Origin: Saccharibacillus brassicae
Lineage (GTDB): Bacteria; Bacillota; Bacilli; Paenibacillales; Paenibacillaceae
DNA: 64,000 nt
Assembly (NCBI RefSeq): GCF_006542275.1
Contig: NZ_CP041217.1
Coordinates: forward strand, 3,147,501-3,211,500
Direction: 5' to 3'
Shown in pieces: positions 7,678 to 17,217 of the stretch; the first letter of the stretch is position 1, and every line of letters begins with the position of its first letter. The notes under the pieces were generated by a model that saw only the letters and a list, made by a program, of their open reading frames with translations, did no database searches and was not told the DNA's origin. A program made the translations under genes and the position numbers.

Positions 7678-8871
7678 ATGGCAAACGGAGAACAGGAAAC
7701 GCGCGGGATCGAGTTTGGCTGGTTTTTGCCTACCGCGGGAGACGGCAAGTACGTGGGCGTGGAACCGGAACGTCCGGCGACGCTTCAGTATCTGACGGAG
7801 GTGGCGCAGACGGCCGAAGCGGCCGGGTTCGGGTTCGTGCTTATTCCGACCGGCGGCGCCTGCCTGGACGCATGGGTCGTCGGATCGGCCGTCATGAGCC
7901 GCACGACGACGCTGCGTCCGCTTGTGGCGGTGCGCCCGGGCCTCATGGCTCCGGTGCTGTCGGCGCGCATGGGCGCGGCGCTGGATCAGCTGTCCGGCGG
8001 CCGCGCGATGATCAACGTCGTCACCGGCAGTTCCGTGCAGGACCTCGAAGAACTGGGCGATCCGCTGGCGCGTTCGCACGACGAGCGTTACGAGCGGGCG
8101 GACGAATATTTGCAGGTCATGCGCCAAACGTGGGCCAACGGCGACAAGCCGCAGGCTTCGGAATTCGCGTCGGGAACGGCGGGCGGTTCGGCCAAAGAGC
8201 AAGAACCGTTCCGCGGCAAGCATTATACGTTCGAGCGGGCTTCGGGTTCGCCGCGCACGGTGCAAGACCCGCATCCGCCGTTCTATCTGGGCGGCAGTTC
8301 GGCAGGCGCCAAGCGGGTCGCGGTCCGGCACGCGGACACGTTCCTGATGTGGGGCGAGCCGCATGCCTGGATCGGGGAGCAGATCGCGGAGATCGAGAGT
8401 CTGCGGCAGCAGTACGAGCAGGAGACCGGCGAACCGCGCGAACTGCGCTACGGTATGCGCGCCCAGGTGCTCGTCCGGGACACGGAAGAAGAAGCATGGG
8501 CCGCGGCCTGGGACATTATCAGCAAAGTGTCCCCGGAAGCGATCGAGAAAGCGGAGCGCGAATTCGCCGCTACCGACGCGACCAACCAGCGGCGCCAGAA
8601 CGAACTGCGCGAGCTGTCCAAAGCGGACCGCTTCGTGGCGGGGCCGAATCTGTGGACAGGGCTGTCGGTCGTACGTTCCGGCGGCGCGATCCTGATCGTC
8701 GGCACGGCCGACCAGGTGTCGCAGCGGCTGATCGAATATGCCGAACTCGGCGTATCGACGTTTATCCTGTCCGGCTATCCGCATCTGGAAGAAGCCGAAA
8801 TCTTCGGCCGCGAAGCGCTGCCGCTGTTCAAACAAAAATGGGCCGACATTCATAAGGAGGTTGTACGATGA
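7678..8871 (+). CDS. LLM-class flavin-dependent monooxygenase, alkanesulfonate monooxygenase (SsuD)-like
   Basis: 397 residues of the bacterial luciferase-like fold. SsuD-family segments include FGWFLPTAGDGKYVG at the start, RPGLMAPVLSARMGAALDQLSGGR, NVVTGSSVQDLEELGD and PPFYLGGSSAGAKRVA. Relatives oxidise sulfonates with FMNH2 and O2, releasing sulfite. Unusually it heads an operon with a carbohydrate-type ABC transporter (overlap of 4 bp with the next gene) rather than an SsuABC transporter. That suggests a sulfonated or otherwise decorated sugar as substrate, which is inference. No flavin reductase gene is adjacent. Confidence 0.85.
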   Translation: MANGEQETRGIEFGWFLPTAGDGKYVGVEPERPATLQYLTEVAQTAEAAGFGFVLIPTGGACLDAWVVGSAVMSRTTTLRPLVAVRPGLMAPVLSARMGAALDQLSGGRAMINVVTGSSVQDLEELGDPLARSHDERYERADEYLQVMRQTWANGDKPQASEFASGTAGGSAKEQEPFRGKHYTFERASGSPRTVQDPHPPFYLGGSSAGAKRVAVRHADTFLMWGEPHAWIGEQIAEIESLRQQYEQETGEPRELRYGMRAQVLVRDTEEEAWAAAWDIISKVSPEAIEKAEREFAATDATNQRRQNELRELSKADRFVAGPNLWTGLSVVRSGGAILIVGTADQVSQRLIEYAELGVSTFILSGYPHLEEAEIFGREALPLFKQKWADIHKEVVR

Positions 8872-10139
8872 CGGGAAAATCCGGGAAAAAGCTTCGTTAC
8901 TTATTGGCATCCGGCGCACTCGCGCTGACGGCGGTCTTGTCCGCATGCGGAGGCGGCGGATCGGGTGCTTCGTCCCCGGACGGCAGCGTCACGATCAATT
9001 TCCTGCACTGGCGGGGCGAAGACGTGAAAGCGCTGGATACGCTGATCGGCAAGTTCGAAACGGCCAATCCGGGCATCAAGGTCGAAATGCAGACGCTGCC
9101 TTCGGATCAGTATCAATCGACGGCGCAGGCGAAACTGTCGGACGGCTCGGTCGGCGACGTGTTCGCCTCGTTCCCCGGCGCGCAGTTCGACGCTTTGGCC
9201 AAAGCCGGCGCTTTCACGGATCTGAGCGGCTCTGCTTTTCTGGACCATTTCAATGCCGACCTGATCGAAGCCGGACAGCAGGAAGGCAAGCAGCTCGCCG
9301 TGCCGTACCAGCTCGTCTACAACGATCCGATCTACAACGTCAAACTGTTCGAGCAGTACGGCCTGACGCCGCCGGCAGACTGGGAAGGCTTCCTGGCGCT
9401 GTGCCAGACGCTCAAGGATAACGGCATCATTCCGATCGCGTTCGCCGGCGCCGATATCGGTCCGGGGCAGTTCATGAACACGATGGTGATGAACAACGAA
9501 CCGAGCGACGACATTTTCGAGCAAGTCGAAGCGGGCGAAGCGAAGCTGACCGACGAATGGTGGGTCAAGACGCTGACGCAGATCAAGGAACTGAACGACA
9601 AAGGCTACTTCCAGCCCGACGCGCTCGGCACGAAAGACGCCGCGGCCGGAGCGCTGTTCATTCAGGAAAAAGCGGGCATGCTCGCAAGCGGCTCGTACCA
9701 GCTCGCGCAGAACGCGGCGCAAAATCCCGAACTTGAACAGGCGCTGCTCGCGCCGATCACGGTAAGCGAGAGCGAAGCCAAGTACGAAGGCGTGCATACG
9801 AGCACGTTCATGCTGGCGGTCAACAGCAAGTCGAAGCATCCCGAGGAAGCGAAGAAATTTCTCGATTATCTGAGCCAGCCGGAAGCGGCCGGCGAATATG
9901 CCAACGCGACCGGACAGAACGTGACGGTCGACGGCGTCTCGTACGACAGTCCGGAACTGAAGATCGCCGAGCAGTGGACCGGCAAGAAGACGCTGTTCCA
10001 GCCGCGCTTCACGATCAAGAACGGCGACAACCAAAAAACCGTCACGAATTCCATTCAGGCCGTGCTTGGAGGGTCCACGCCGGAGGAAGCGGCGCAGGAA
10101 GCCCAGGCGGTCATCGATCAGAACCTGAGCAAGTCCTAG
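8868..10139 (+). CDS. Sugar-type ABC transporter substrate-binding lipoprotein (CUT1)
   Basis: 423 residues. The lipoprotein signal peptide has its lipobox LSAC with Cys at residue 27, followed by GGGGSG. The rest is a type 1 solute-binding fold (INFLHWRGEDVKALDTLIG, then FETANPGIKVEM). The start is an ATG overlapping the upstream stop and has a strong AAGGAGG site. It captures the substrate outside the cell for the two permeases that follow. The ligand cannot be read from sequence; the SsuD-like partner hints at an organosulfonate or sulfosugar. Confidence 0.9.
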   Translation: MTGKSGKKLRYLLASGALALTAVLSACGGGGSGASSPDGSVTINFLHWRGEDVKALDTLIGKFETANPGIKVEMQTLPSDQYQSTAQAKLSDGSVGDVFASFPGAQFDALAKAGAFTDLSGSAFLDHFNADLIEAGQQEGKQLAVPYQLVYNDPIYNVKLFEQYGLTPPADWEGFLALCQTLKDNGIIPIAFAGADIGPGQFMNTMVMNNEPSDDIFEQVEAGEAKLTDEWWVKTLTQIKELNDKGYFQPDALGTKDAAAGALFIQEKAGMLASGSYQLAQNAAQNPELEQALLAPITVSESEAKYEGVHTSTFMLAVNSKSKHPEEAKKFLDYLSQPEAAGEYANATGQNVTVDGVSYDSPELKIAEQWTGKKTLFQPRFTIKNGDNQKTVTNSIQAVLGGSTPEEAAQEAQAVIDQNLSKS

Positions 10140-10158
10140 GCCGGGGCGAAATCCGCAG

Positions 10159-11043
10159 ATGAAAAATAACCGATTGAAGCACAAGCGTGTCCTGTGGCTG
10201 TTCCTGCTGCCGGGCACGCTGCTGTATCTCTTCCTGTTCGCGTACCCGACGCTGTCGGGGCTGTTCTATTCGTTCACCGATTGGGACAGCGTCTCGCCGT
10301 CCTACAACATGGTCGGACTCGACAACTACAAAGACAGCTTCGAGAGCCTCGTCTTCCGCAAAACGCTGCTGAACAACGTGAAGTTCATGCTCAGCGTGGT
10401 GATCGTGCAGACGGTCGTCTCGCTGGTGCTTGCGCTTCTGCTGTCCCGCAACACGCGAACGCGCGTCTTCCTGCGCGCGCTGTATTTCCTGCCGGCGATT
10501 CTGTCGTCGGTCTCGGTCGGCCTGATCTGGTCGTTCGTCTATGACCCGACGATCGGCATGCTGAATCTGGGCCTGCGCGGAGCCGGTCTGGACGGCCTGG
10601 CGCAGAACTGGATCGGCGACCGCAAGATCGCCCTGTACGCGATCGCGGCGGTACAGGTGTGGGCGCACGCCGGCCAGATGATGATCGTGTTCATCGCCGG
10701 ATTGCAGGCGATTCCGGGCGAGCTGTACGAGTCGGCTCGTATTGACGGCGGCAGCCGTTTCCAGCTGTTCCGCAAGATCACCTGGCCGCTGCTTGCGCCG
10801 TCGTCCGCGATCGTCATCGCCTACACGACGATCCAGTCGTTCAAAGCGTTTGACCTGATCTTCGTCATGACCGACGGCGGCCCGAACAACGCCACCGAAA
10901 TATTGTCGACGTATATTTATCACACCGCCTTCGGGAACTACGAGTTCGGGCTCGCTTCGGCCGGCTCCATGATCTTCCTCGTCGTGCTGGCGATTCTGAC
11001 GTATCTGCAGTTCAAAGCGCTGCGGACCGACCGGGCTTTCTAA
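10159..11043 (+). CDS. CUT1 ABC transporter permease, MalF/UgpA type
   Basis: 294 residues with six predicted membrane helices. The ATPase-contact EAA loop is ELYESARIDGGSRFQLFRKI. It lies 19 bp after the binding protein and 12 bp before the partner permease. No ATPase gene follows, so a shared sugar ATPase of the MsmX type encoded elsewhere probably drives it, as is common for this class in Bacillota. Confidence 0.92.
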   Translation: MKNNRLKHKRVLWLFLLPGTLLYLFLFAYPTLSGLFYSFTDWDSVSPSYNMVGLDNYKDSFESLVFRKTLLNNVKFMLSVVIVQTVVSLVLALLLSRNTRTRVFLRALYFLPAILSSVSVGLIWSFVYDPTIGMLNLGLRGAGLDGLAQNWIGDRKIALYAIAAVQVWAHAGQMMIVFIAGLQAIPGELYESARIDGGSRFQLFRKITWPLLAPSSAIVIAYTTIQSFKAFDLIFVMTDGGPNNATEILSTYIYHTAFGNYEFGLASAGSMIFLVVLAILTYLQFKALRTDRAF

Positions 11044-11055
11044 GGAGGGGAACCT

Positions 11056-11871
11056 ATGGCTTTCAAATGGCTCGGCCGGCTGATCATGCTGCTGTACGCG
11101 GCGGTCATTGCCGCGCCGCTGTATTTCGTAGTCATCTCGGCGTTCAAGCCGACGACGGCTTTCTTCGCCGACCCGCTCGGCTGGCCGCAGCCGCTGACGC
11201 TCGAAAATTTCCGCGCGCTGTTCGAGCAGCAGCCGATGCTGCGTTATTTCGGCAACAGCGCGCTCGTCACGCTCGGCACGGTGGCGCTCGACCTGCTGCT
11301 CGGCAGCCTGATCGCCTACGCGATCGTGCGCTTCGGCGGCCGGATCGGCGCGTTCTTCTTCGCGCTCTACGCCGCCGGCTTGATCGTGCCGACGCAGGTG
11401 AACATGCTGCCGCTTTACGCGCTCGTGCGCAAGCTCGGCTGGTCGGACCACCTGCTCGGCCTGGTGGTCGTGTCGGTGGCGCTGTTCCTGCCGCTGACGG
11501 TGTTCATGCTGACCGGCTTCATGCGCTCGCTGAGCCGCGAAGTGCTGGAAGCCGGCAGCATCGACGGCGCCAGCGAATGGCGGCTGTTCGCGCGCATCGC
11601 CATTCCGCTGTCCGCGCCCGCGCTGTCGGCCTGCGCGACGTTTCTGTTCGTCATGTCGTGGAACGATCTGCTCATGCCGCTGCTGCTGATCAACAGCAAT
11701 TCCAAGCTCACGCTGCCGCTTGCGCTCATGCAGTTCCGCGGCGAATACGTGACCAATTACACGACGCTGCTCGCCGGCGTCATCTTGTCGGCGGCGCCGA
11801 TGCTGGTGCTGTTCTTGTTCCTGCAGCGTTATTTCATCGCGGGCATGACGGCGGGAGCAATCAAAGGCTGA
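11056..11871 (+). CDS. CUT1 ABC transporter permease, MalG/UgpE type
   Basis: 271 residues with six predicted membrane helices and an EAA loop (VLEAGSIDGASEWRLFARI). It has an AAGGAGGGG ribosome site and is the last gene of the monooxygenase-transporter operon, ending before the terminator at 11982. It pairs with the preceding permease. Confidence 0.92.
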   Translation: MAFKWLGRLIMLLYAAVIAAPLYFVVISAFKPTTAFFADPLGWPQPLTLENFRALFEQQPMLRYFGNSALVTLGTVALDLLLGSLIAYAIVRFGGRIGAFFFALYAAGLIVPTQVNMLPLYALVRKLGWSDHLLGLVVVSVALFLPLTVFMLTGFMRSLSREVLEAGSIDGASEWRLFARIAIPLSAPALSACATFLFVMSWNDLLMPLLLINSNSKLTLPLALMQFRGEYVTNYTTLLAGVILSAAPMLVLFLFLQRYFIAGMTAGAIKG

Positions 11872-11981
11872 CGAGGCGAACGCCGCCGGCGTAGAACCGG
11901 GCCCGGATTCGGGTCTGGACTCGGGTCTGGAACCGAAAAAAAGGACAACCTTGATTCGTAAACAGGACAAAGAGCAAAGGG

Positions 11982-12025
11982 AAGGCCGGTTCATGACCCC
12001 GAAAGGGGCTTGGGTCGGCCTTTTT
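11982..12025 (+). terminator. Terminator of the monooxygenase-transporter operon
   Basis: The AAGGCCG and CGGCCTTTTT arms enclose an inner CCCCGAAAGGGG hairpin, followed by T5. Confidence 0.75.
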
Positions 12026-12147
12026 CCATGGGACGGACGGGCGCGGCTCGACTTCACGGTTGGCGGCTTCGTATAATAGAAGAAAACGCATAAGGGCGGA
12101 TGATGGGGTCTGCCGCTTGTCGAAAGTCGGAGAGGAGCCTAAAGGTT

Positions 12148-13254
12148 TTGGTTATTCGCATTGTCATTTCGCTGCTTGTGTACCACGGGTTTCTTTTGTA
12201 TATCGGTTGGAATTTATGGAAAGGACTTCGATCGTTTCGGCCGGATCTTCGGCGGAGGTGGCTGGTGATCTTGTCGGCGGGGCTGCTGATCGCGGCCTGG
12301 TCGATGGCTTTCCGGTTCATATTCAGCGAATATGCCTGGGCGCATTGGGTGGCGGGGATCTGGCTGATGTTCGCTTACGTCATGGTGCTCGTGCTGCCGC
12401 TGACGAACCTGGCCGTCTTGCTGCTGCGCCTCTTCACGCGTATGGACCGGCGCAAGTTGACCCGTTCGGTGACGGCCGTTGCGCTGGCTTTGACGCTATT
12501 TCTGGGCGCGTTCGGCGTGTTCAGCGCCTACAGCCCGGTCGTGCTCACGTACGACGTGAAGATCGCCAAGCCGGCGCTGGACGGGCGCAAGTCGATGAAG
12601 ATCGTCATGGCGGCGGACATGCACTTCGGAGCGCTGTCCGGGCCGGGGCATGCCAAGCGGCTGGTGCGCCTGATCAACGAAGAAGCGCCGGATCTGGTGC
12701 TGTTCCCGGGCGATCTCGTCGACGACGATATCGTCCAGTACGTCAAACAGGGCATTCCCGAAATTTTGCAGGGTATCGAAGCTCCCGTCTACGCCTCGCT
12801 CGGCAATCACGATCGGCTGGAAGCGGGCGATACGGAACTGATCGAGACGTTGGAAGGTAGCGGCATGACGCTGCTGTACGACGAGATCGTCTCCGACGGC
12901 CTGCCGGTCACCCTGATCGGACGCAAAGACCGTACCGACCCGGCCCGCCTGTCCGTCGCGGAGCTTGCGGAGCAGACCGATCCGGCGGCGCCGCTCGTGC
13001 TGCTGGACCATCAGCCGTACGAGCTGGAGCTGGCAGCCAAAGCCGGCATCGACCTGGAAGTTTCCGGCCATACGCATCGCGGCCAGATTTTCCCGGCGAA
13101 CTTCATCACGAACCGGATCTACGAGAACGACTGGGGTTACCTGCAAAAAGAAGGCATGCATTCGATCGTGACGTCCGGTTACGGCTTCTGGGGACTGCCG
13201 ATGCGCATGGGGACCCGGTCGGAGATTACGATCATTAATGTGAGCTTCGAGTAG
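12148..13254 (+). CDS. Membrane-anchored metallophosphoesterase
   Basis: About 368 residues. Three to four N-terminal membrane helices (roughly residues 5-135) are followed by a calcineurin-like phosphoesterase domain with the full metal-binding set: MAADMHFG, FPGDLVDDD, SLGNHDR and SGHTHRGQIFP. It resembles YkuE-type membrane phosphoesterases; the substrate is unknown. I favour the TTG at 12148 (AGAGGAG about 10 nt upstream) over the ATG at 12100, which sits very close to a TATAAT at 12072 and lacks a usable ribosome site. Confidence 0.85.
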   Translation: MVIRIVISLLVYHGFLLYIGWNLWKGLRSFRPDLRRRWLVILSAGLLIAAWSMAFRFIFSEYAWAHWVAGIWLMFAYVMVLVLPLTNLAVLLLRLFTRMDRRKLTRSVTAVALALTLFLGAFGVFSAYSPVVLTYDVKIAKPALDGRKSMKIVMAADMHFGALSGPGHAKRLVRLINEEAPDLVLFPGDLVDDDIVQYVKQGIPEILQGIEAPVYASLGNHDRLEAGDTELIETLEGSGMTLLYDEIVSDGLPVTLIGRKDRTDPARLSVAELAEQTDPAAPLVLLDHQPYELELAAKAGIDLEVSGHTHRGQIFPANFITNRIYENDWGYLQKEGMHSIVTSGYGFWGLPMRMGTRSEITIINVSFE

Positions 13255-13672
13255 GGGATAGAGTGGAAGCGCGCGGGGCCGCCGCCGTGAGCGGGAGCTC
13301 GGCGGATTCCGCAGCGCTGCCGCTGGCGCCTCGACGGAGCGTCTGCCGCTTGCTCGCATGCGCGCCGCGGCTTGTCGAGGGTGCAAGCTAACGAATCCGG
13401 ATAGCGCTAATCGGGAATTTTGGCCGTTTTGCGAAGGCTAAGGAATCGAAGGGGCGCTATTGCTGCGATTTGTACGCATTGGCCGCTTATAAGTTCGAAT
13501 AAGGAACCGACGATTCGTTAGATGTGAAAAAAGACCGAAAAGAGCGCAATAGCGTGATGTCGGTTCGTTAGCGGGCAGACTGCGGCCTATGGAAGACGAG
13601 CCGCAGCGCAAGCCGTACAGCGTATCCAGCAAATAGTGGGTATAGAAAAACAGGCGCAAAAAAATCCGAACG
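13255..13672. other. Intergenic region without a recognised gene
   Basis: 418 bp between the phosphoesterase and the shared terminator. It contains CTAACGAATCCGG-like and CGATTCGTTAG-like pieces (about 13389-13570) that resemble the TAACGGA/TCCGTTA palindromes at 20.2 kb. No convincing ORF with a ribosome site was seen. Confidence 0.5.
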
Positions 13673-13708
13673 AAAAAACCCGGCCTCTTCCGAGAGCCGG
13701 GCTTTTTG
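13673..13708. terminator. Bidirectional terminator downstream of mtlD
   Basis: A hairpin of CCGGCTCT/AGAGCCGG-type arms lies between A6 and T5 tracts, so it can act on mtlD transcripts (minus strand) and on any plus-strand readthrough. Confidence 0.8.
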
Positions 13709-13796
13709 TCGTCATAGGGAGCGCTGCAAGCGATGGAGCGGTCAAGGTCGTCTCTTTTACCGACTTGTAGGCTGACCGACTTGCCGGCTTATCGCC

Positions 13797-14945
13797 TTAC
13801 TTCTTCAGCGATTCGTAAGCGTCCGCAATCTTCGCGTTCTCGCCGCTGTCTTCGGTGAAGCCGGTCGCTTCGGCGATTGCGCCTTCCAAGCCGTTTTCCT
13901 CGATGGAAGCTTGGAGTTCGACGGACTGTTTGTCTTCCGGGTTGTTGTAATGGAGCGCTGCGGCGATGCCGGTCAGCAGATTGTCGATCGGCAGATCGAG
14001 GCTCAGCGCCATGCGCGCCGGGCCGCTCAGGCGGTCGTTCGGTCCGAGCTTGCGCAGCGGTTCGCGGCCGACGCGGCTGACATCGTCGTTGAGGTACGGA
14101 TTGCGGAACCGTTTCTCGATCTTGTCGATGTATTTGGCGTGTTCGCCGGCATCGAAGCCGTGTTCTTTGACCAGCGCCGCGCCGCTCTCTTCCATCGCGC
14201 CGCGTACGACCGTGCGGACGGATTCGTCTTCGATCGCTTTGTCGACCGTAGGCAGCCCTTTGAGGTAGCCCAGGTAAGCGGTGATCGCGTGGCCCGTGTT
14301 CAGGGTGTACAGCTTGCGCTGCACATAAGCGACGAGCGTATCGGTCAGCTTCATGCCTTCGATCGTCGGCACGCCGCCTTTGAACGCCGGCTCTTCGACG
14401 ATCCATTCGAAGAACGATTCCACGCCCACGTCGAGCAGGTTGTCGCCTTTGAACGGAGGCACGATCCGGTCGACGGAGCAGTTCGGGAAGCCGACATGCT
14501 CGTCCGCGTACGCTTTGGCTTCGTCGGACAAATGCGTGTAGACCTGCTCTTTGAGGTGCGAGCTTGCGCCGACCATGTTCTCGCAGGCGATGATATTCAA
14601 GAAGCCGGAGCCGGATTTGGACCGTTCTTCAAGGCCCGCAGCGATGTTGACGGCGATGAATTTGAGCACGTTCGGGCCGACGGCCGTCGTGATGATCTCG
14701 GCTTCGGCGATATGTTTGGACATGTCCGGACTGTTCGAGAGGCAGCCGGATACGCCGGTCACCGGAATCTCGCGCTTGTCGAGGTCGAGGATCTGGATCG
14801 TATAGCCGTGCTTTTCGTTCAGTTCGTTGATCATGGCTTCGTTGACGTCGGCGAAGACGAGCTCGTACCCGGCTTCGACGAGCAGGGCTCCGATAAAGCC
14901 GCGTCCGATATTGCCGGCTCCGAATTGAATCGCTTTTTTGGTCAT
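13797..14945 (-). CDS. mtlD: Mannitol-1-phosphate 5-dehydrogenase
   Basis: 382 residues. NAD-dependent oxidation of mannitol 1-phosphate to fructose 6-phosphate. The N-terminal nucleotide-binding motif is AIQFGAGNIGRGFIGALL, and the polyol dehydrogenase signature region (PNCSVDRIVPPF) and K-x5-N-x2-H-type catalytic segment (RKLYTLNTGHAITAYLGY) are present. A GGAGG site precedes the ATG. It lies downstream of mtlA with a hairpin between them. Confidence 0.95.
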   Translation of the reverse strand: MTKKAIQFGAGNIGRGFIGALLVEAGYELVFADVNEAMINELNEKHGYTIQILDLDKREIPVTGVSGCLSNSPDMSKHIAEAEIITTAVGPNVLKFIAVNIAAGLEERSKSGSGFLNIIACENMVGASSHLKEQVYTHLSDEAKAYADEHVGFPNCSVDRIVPPFKGDNLLDVGVESFFEWIVEEPAFKGGVPTIEGMKLTDTLVAYVQRKLYTLNTGHAITAYLGYLKGLPTVDKAIEDESVRTVVRGAMEESGAALVKEHGFDAGEHAKYIDKIEKRFRNPYLNDDVSRVGREPLRKLGPNDRLSGPARMALSLDLPIDNLLTGIAAALHYNNPEDKQSVELQASIEENGLEGAIAEATGFTEDSGENAKIADAYESLKK

Positions 14946-15150
14946 GGGTGATACCTCCGTGTGGGGGCTTCGAATAGCCGGTCTGTCGCTTCAGTCGGCC
15001 TATTCGAACCCGGGATATGGAAAAAGTTCTTCCGGTGAAACTCTCAAACACTTCAAAACACATCAAACCATTTTAAGGCAAAGGAAACGGCAGGACGGTA
15101 AAAGCAAAAAAAGAAAGCTTGAATTTGAAATAAACCGGCTATTAAAACCG

Positions 15151-15180
15151 AAGCCGGCAGAGGGGGCTCTCTGCCGGCTT
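15151..15180 (-). terminator. Hairpin between mtlA and mtlD
   Basis: A perfect 12-bp stem (AAGCCGGCAGAG with CTCTGCCGGCTT on the minus strand, small loop), followed on the minus strand by TCGGTTTTAAT. It could be a partial terminator that lowers mtlD expression relative to mtlA. Confidence 0.65.
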
Positions 15181-15249
15181 GCGATTCCAATAAGGACAAA
15201 GGCTGACGGTAAGGCACGCAAGCGACAAGAATCGTCCGCTAACCGAAGA

Positions 15250-17217
15250 TTACTCCGGCTGCACGCTCAGCGTGTTGTAAATATCGTTGACGTCTTTGGT
15301 CTGCGCCAGGCGGTGTACCGTCGATTCGTCCTCGATCGCTTCGGCGATCTTGGTCAGAATCTTCAGATGCTCGCCGCGCGCTCCGGCAATACCGATTACG
15401 AGATAAGCCGTGCCAGCTTCGAATTCGACGCCGTTCGGGTACTGCAGGACGACGATGCCGGAATTGTCGATCTCGTTCTTCGCGGTGCCTACGCCGTGAG
15501 GGATCGCGACGCCGTTGCCGATGTAGGTCGAGGCTACGCCTTCGCGTTCGATCATGGCATCCACGTAACCCGGCTTGACGTAACCGGATGCGGAGAGCAG
15601 GCGTCCCGCTTCGCGGATCGCTTCTTCTTTGCTGACGCTCGGCAGGCCGAGGCGAATATTTTCTTTGCGCAGGATGTCGGAGTGCACGACTGCGGAACCG
15701 GCGCCCGGCGCCGCTTTGTCCAGCGCGTTGTCGATATCCCACTGCGCGTCGGCCGTCGTTGCGGTCGTGTTGCGCTCGGCCGGCGATCCGCCTGCCTGGG
15801 AAGCTTTCAGTTCTTCGATCAGGTCGTCATAGACCGGATTGTTGATAAAGTTGTCGATCGAAACGTGATGCGCGTTCGGAGCTTTCGCTTTGGCGCGGTC
15901 GGTCAGATTCTGCTGCGTCACGACGATGTCGGCATCTCCGGGGATGTTTTCGATCGCGGTGTTCGTCACGTTGATCGGCAGACCCGCTGCTTTGACTTTT
16001 TTGCGGAAAGAAGTGGCGCCCATTGCGCTCGAACCCATGCCAGCGTCGCAGGCGAAGACGATTTTTTCGACTTTACCGTTTACGCGTACCGTTGTGCCTG
16101 CACCGGCAGTCGCGGAATTCGTGCTCTTCATCGATTTCGATGCTTCGCGCGCTTTTGCCAAATCTTCGTCGTCTGCTTTGTAGTTGCGCAGGAAGATGGC
16201 AGACAACAGGAACGATACAATTGTAGCTGCAGCTACACCTGCAAGTACGGCAAGGTGCCCGCCTTTAGGTGCTACGGCCATCAGGGCAAAGATACTGCCT
16301 GGCGCGGCTGCGGATACAAGACCGGCATCGAACAGGCCAAAAGTGAATACGCCAGCCATACCGCCCAGAATAACCGACAGTATCAGGATAGGTCTCATCA
16401 GGACGTACGGGAAGTAAATTTCATGGATACCGCCCAGGAAGTGAATGATGACAGCGCCGGGAGCGGAACTTTTAATCGAACCTTTGGCGAATACCCAGTA
16501 AGCGAGCAGGACGCCGAGACCCGGACCCGGATTGGACTCGATCAGGAAGAAGACCGATTTGCCGAGGCGTTGGGATTCTTCCAAGCCCAGCGGTGTAAAG
16601 ATACCGTGGTTGATCGCGTTGTTGAGGAACAGAATTTTGCCGGGCTCAACGAAGATCGAAACGAGCGGCAAAATGCCCCAGTTTACAATCGTTTGTACGC
16701 CGGATTCCAGGATGTTGGTGAATGCGCCGACCAGCGGTCCGATACCGTAATAGCCGCCGATGGCAAGAATAGCACCGAAAATACCGAGCGAGAAGTTATT
16801 GATCAGCATTTCGAAACCGGCTGGTATCTTGCCCTCCATGAAGCGGTCGAACTGTTTGATCAGCCATCCGGCAAGCGGACCCATAATCATGGCGCCAATA
16901 AACATTTTGACGTCGCCGGCACCGACGATCACGCCCATGGTCGCGATAGCGGCGATAACGCCGCCGCGATGATCGGCCATCATTTTACCGCCGCTATAAG
17001 CGATCAGGAGCGGAAGCAGATACTGAATCATCGGACCGATCATGGAATTGATGTTTTCGTTCGGGAAGTAACCGGCCGGAATAAACAGTGCAGTCAGAAG
17101 GCCCCAGGCGATAAATGCGCCGATGTTCGGCATGACCATCGCGCTCAGGAAACGTCCGAATTTTTGAACGCCCTGTCTGGCTCCGCCCGATTTTGCAGGC
17201 GTCGATACGCTGCTCAT
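15250..17217 (-). CDS. mtlA: PTS mannitol-specific transporter, EIICBA
   Basis: 655 residues, a full three-domain fusion. The membrane EIIC domain spans about 15-340 (including NNAINHGIFTPLG and GGIHEIYFPYVL). EIIB has its phospho-cysteine at C390 in FACDAGMGSSAMG. EIIA has its phospho-histidine at H574 in GVAIPHGVG. It imports mannitol as mannitol 1-phosphate. The ATG overlaps the mtlR stop codon by 4 bp, so regulator and transporter are translationally coupled. Confidence 0.96.
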   Translation of the reverse strand: MSSVSTPAKSGGARQGVQKFGRFLSAMVMPNIGAFIAWGLLTALFIPAGYFPNENINSMIGPMIQYLLPLLIAYSGGKMMADHRGGVIAAIATMGVIVGAGDVKMFIGAMIMGPLAGWLIKQFDRFMEGKIPAGFEMLINNFSLGIFGAILAIGGYYGIGPLVGAFTNILESGVQTIVNWGILPLVSIFVEPGKILFLNNAINHGIFTPLGLEESQRLGKSVFFLIESNPGPGLGVLLAYWVFAKGSIKSSAPGAVIIHFLGGIHEIYFPYVLMRPILILSVILGGMAGVFTFGLFDAGLVSAAAPGSIFALMAVAPKGGHLAVLAGVAAATIVSFLLSAIFLRNYKADDEDLAKAREASKSMKSTNSATAGAGTTVRVNGKVEKIVFACDAGMGSSAMGATSFRKKVKAAGLPINVTNTAIENIPGDADIVVTQQNLTDRAKAKAPNAHHVSIDNFINNPVYDDLIEELKASQAGGSPAERNTTATTADAQWDIDNALDKAAPGAGSAVVHSDILRKENIRLGLPSVSKEEAIREAGRLLSASGYVKPGYVDAMIEREGVASTYIGNGVAIPHGVGTAKNEIDNSGIVVLQYPNGVEFEAGTAYLVIGIAGARGEHLKILTKIAEAIEDESTVHRLAQTKDVNDIYNTLSVQPE

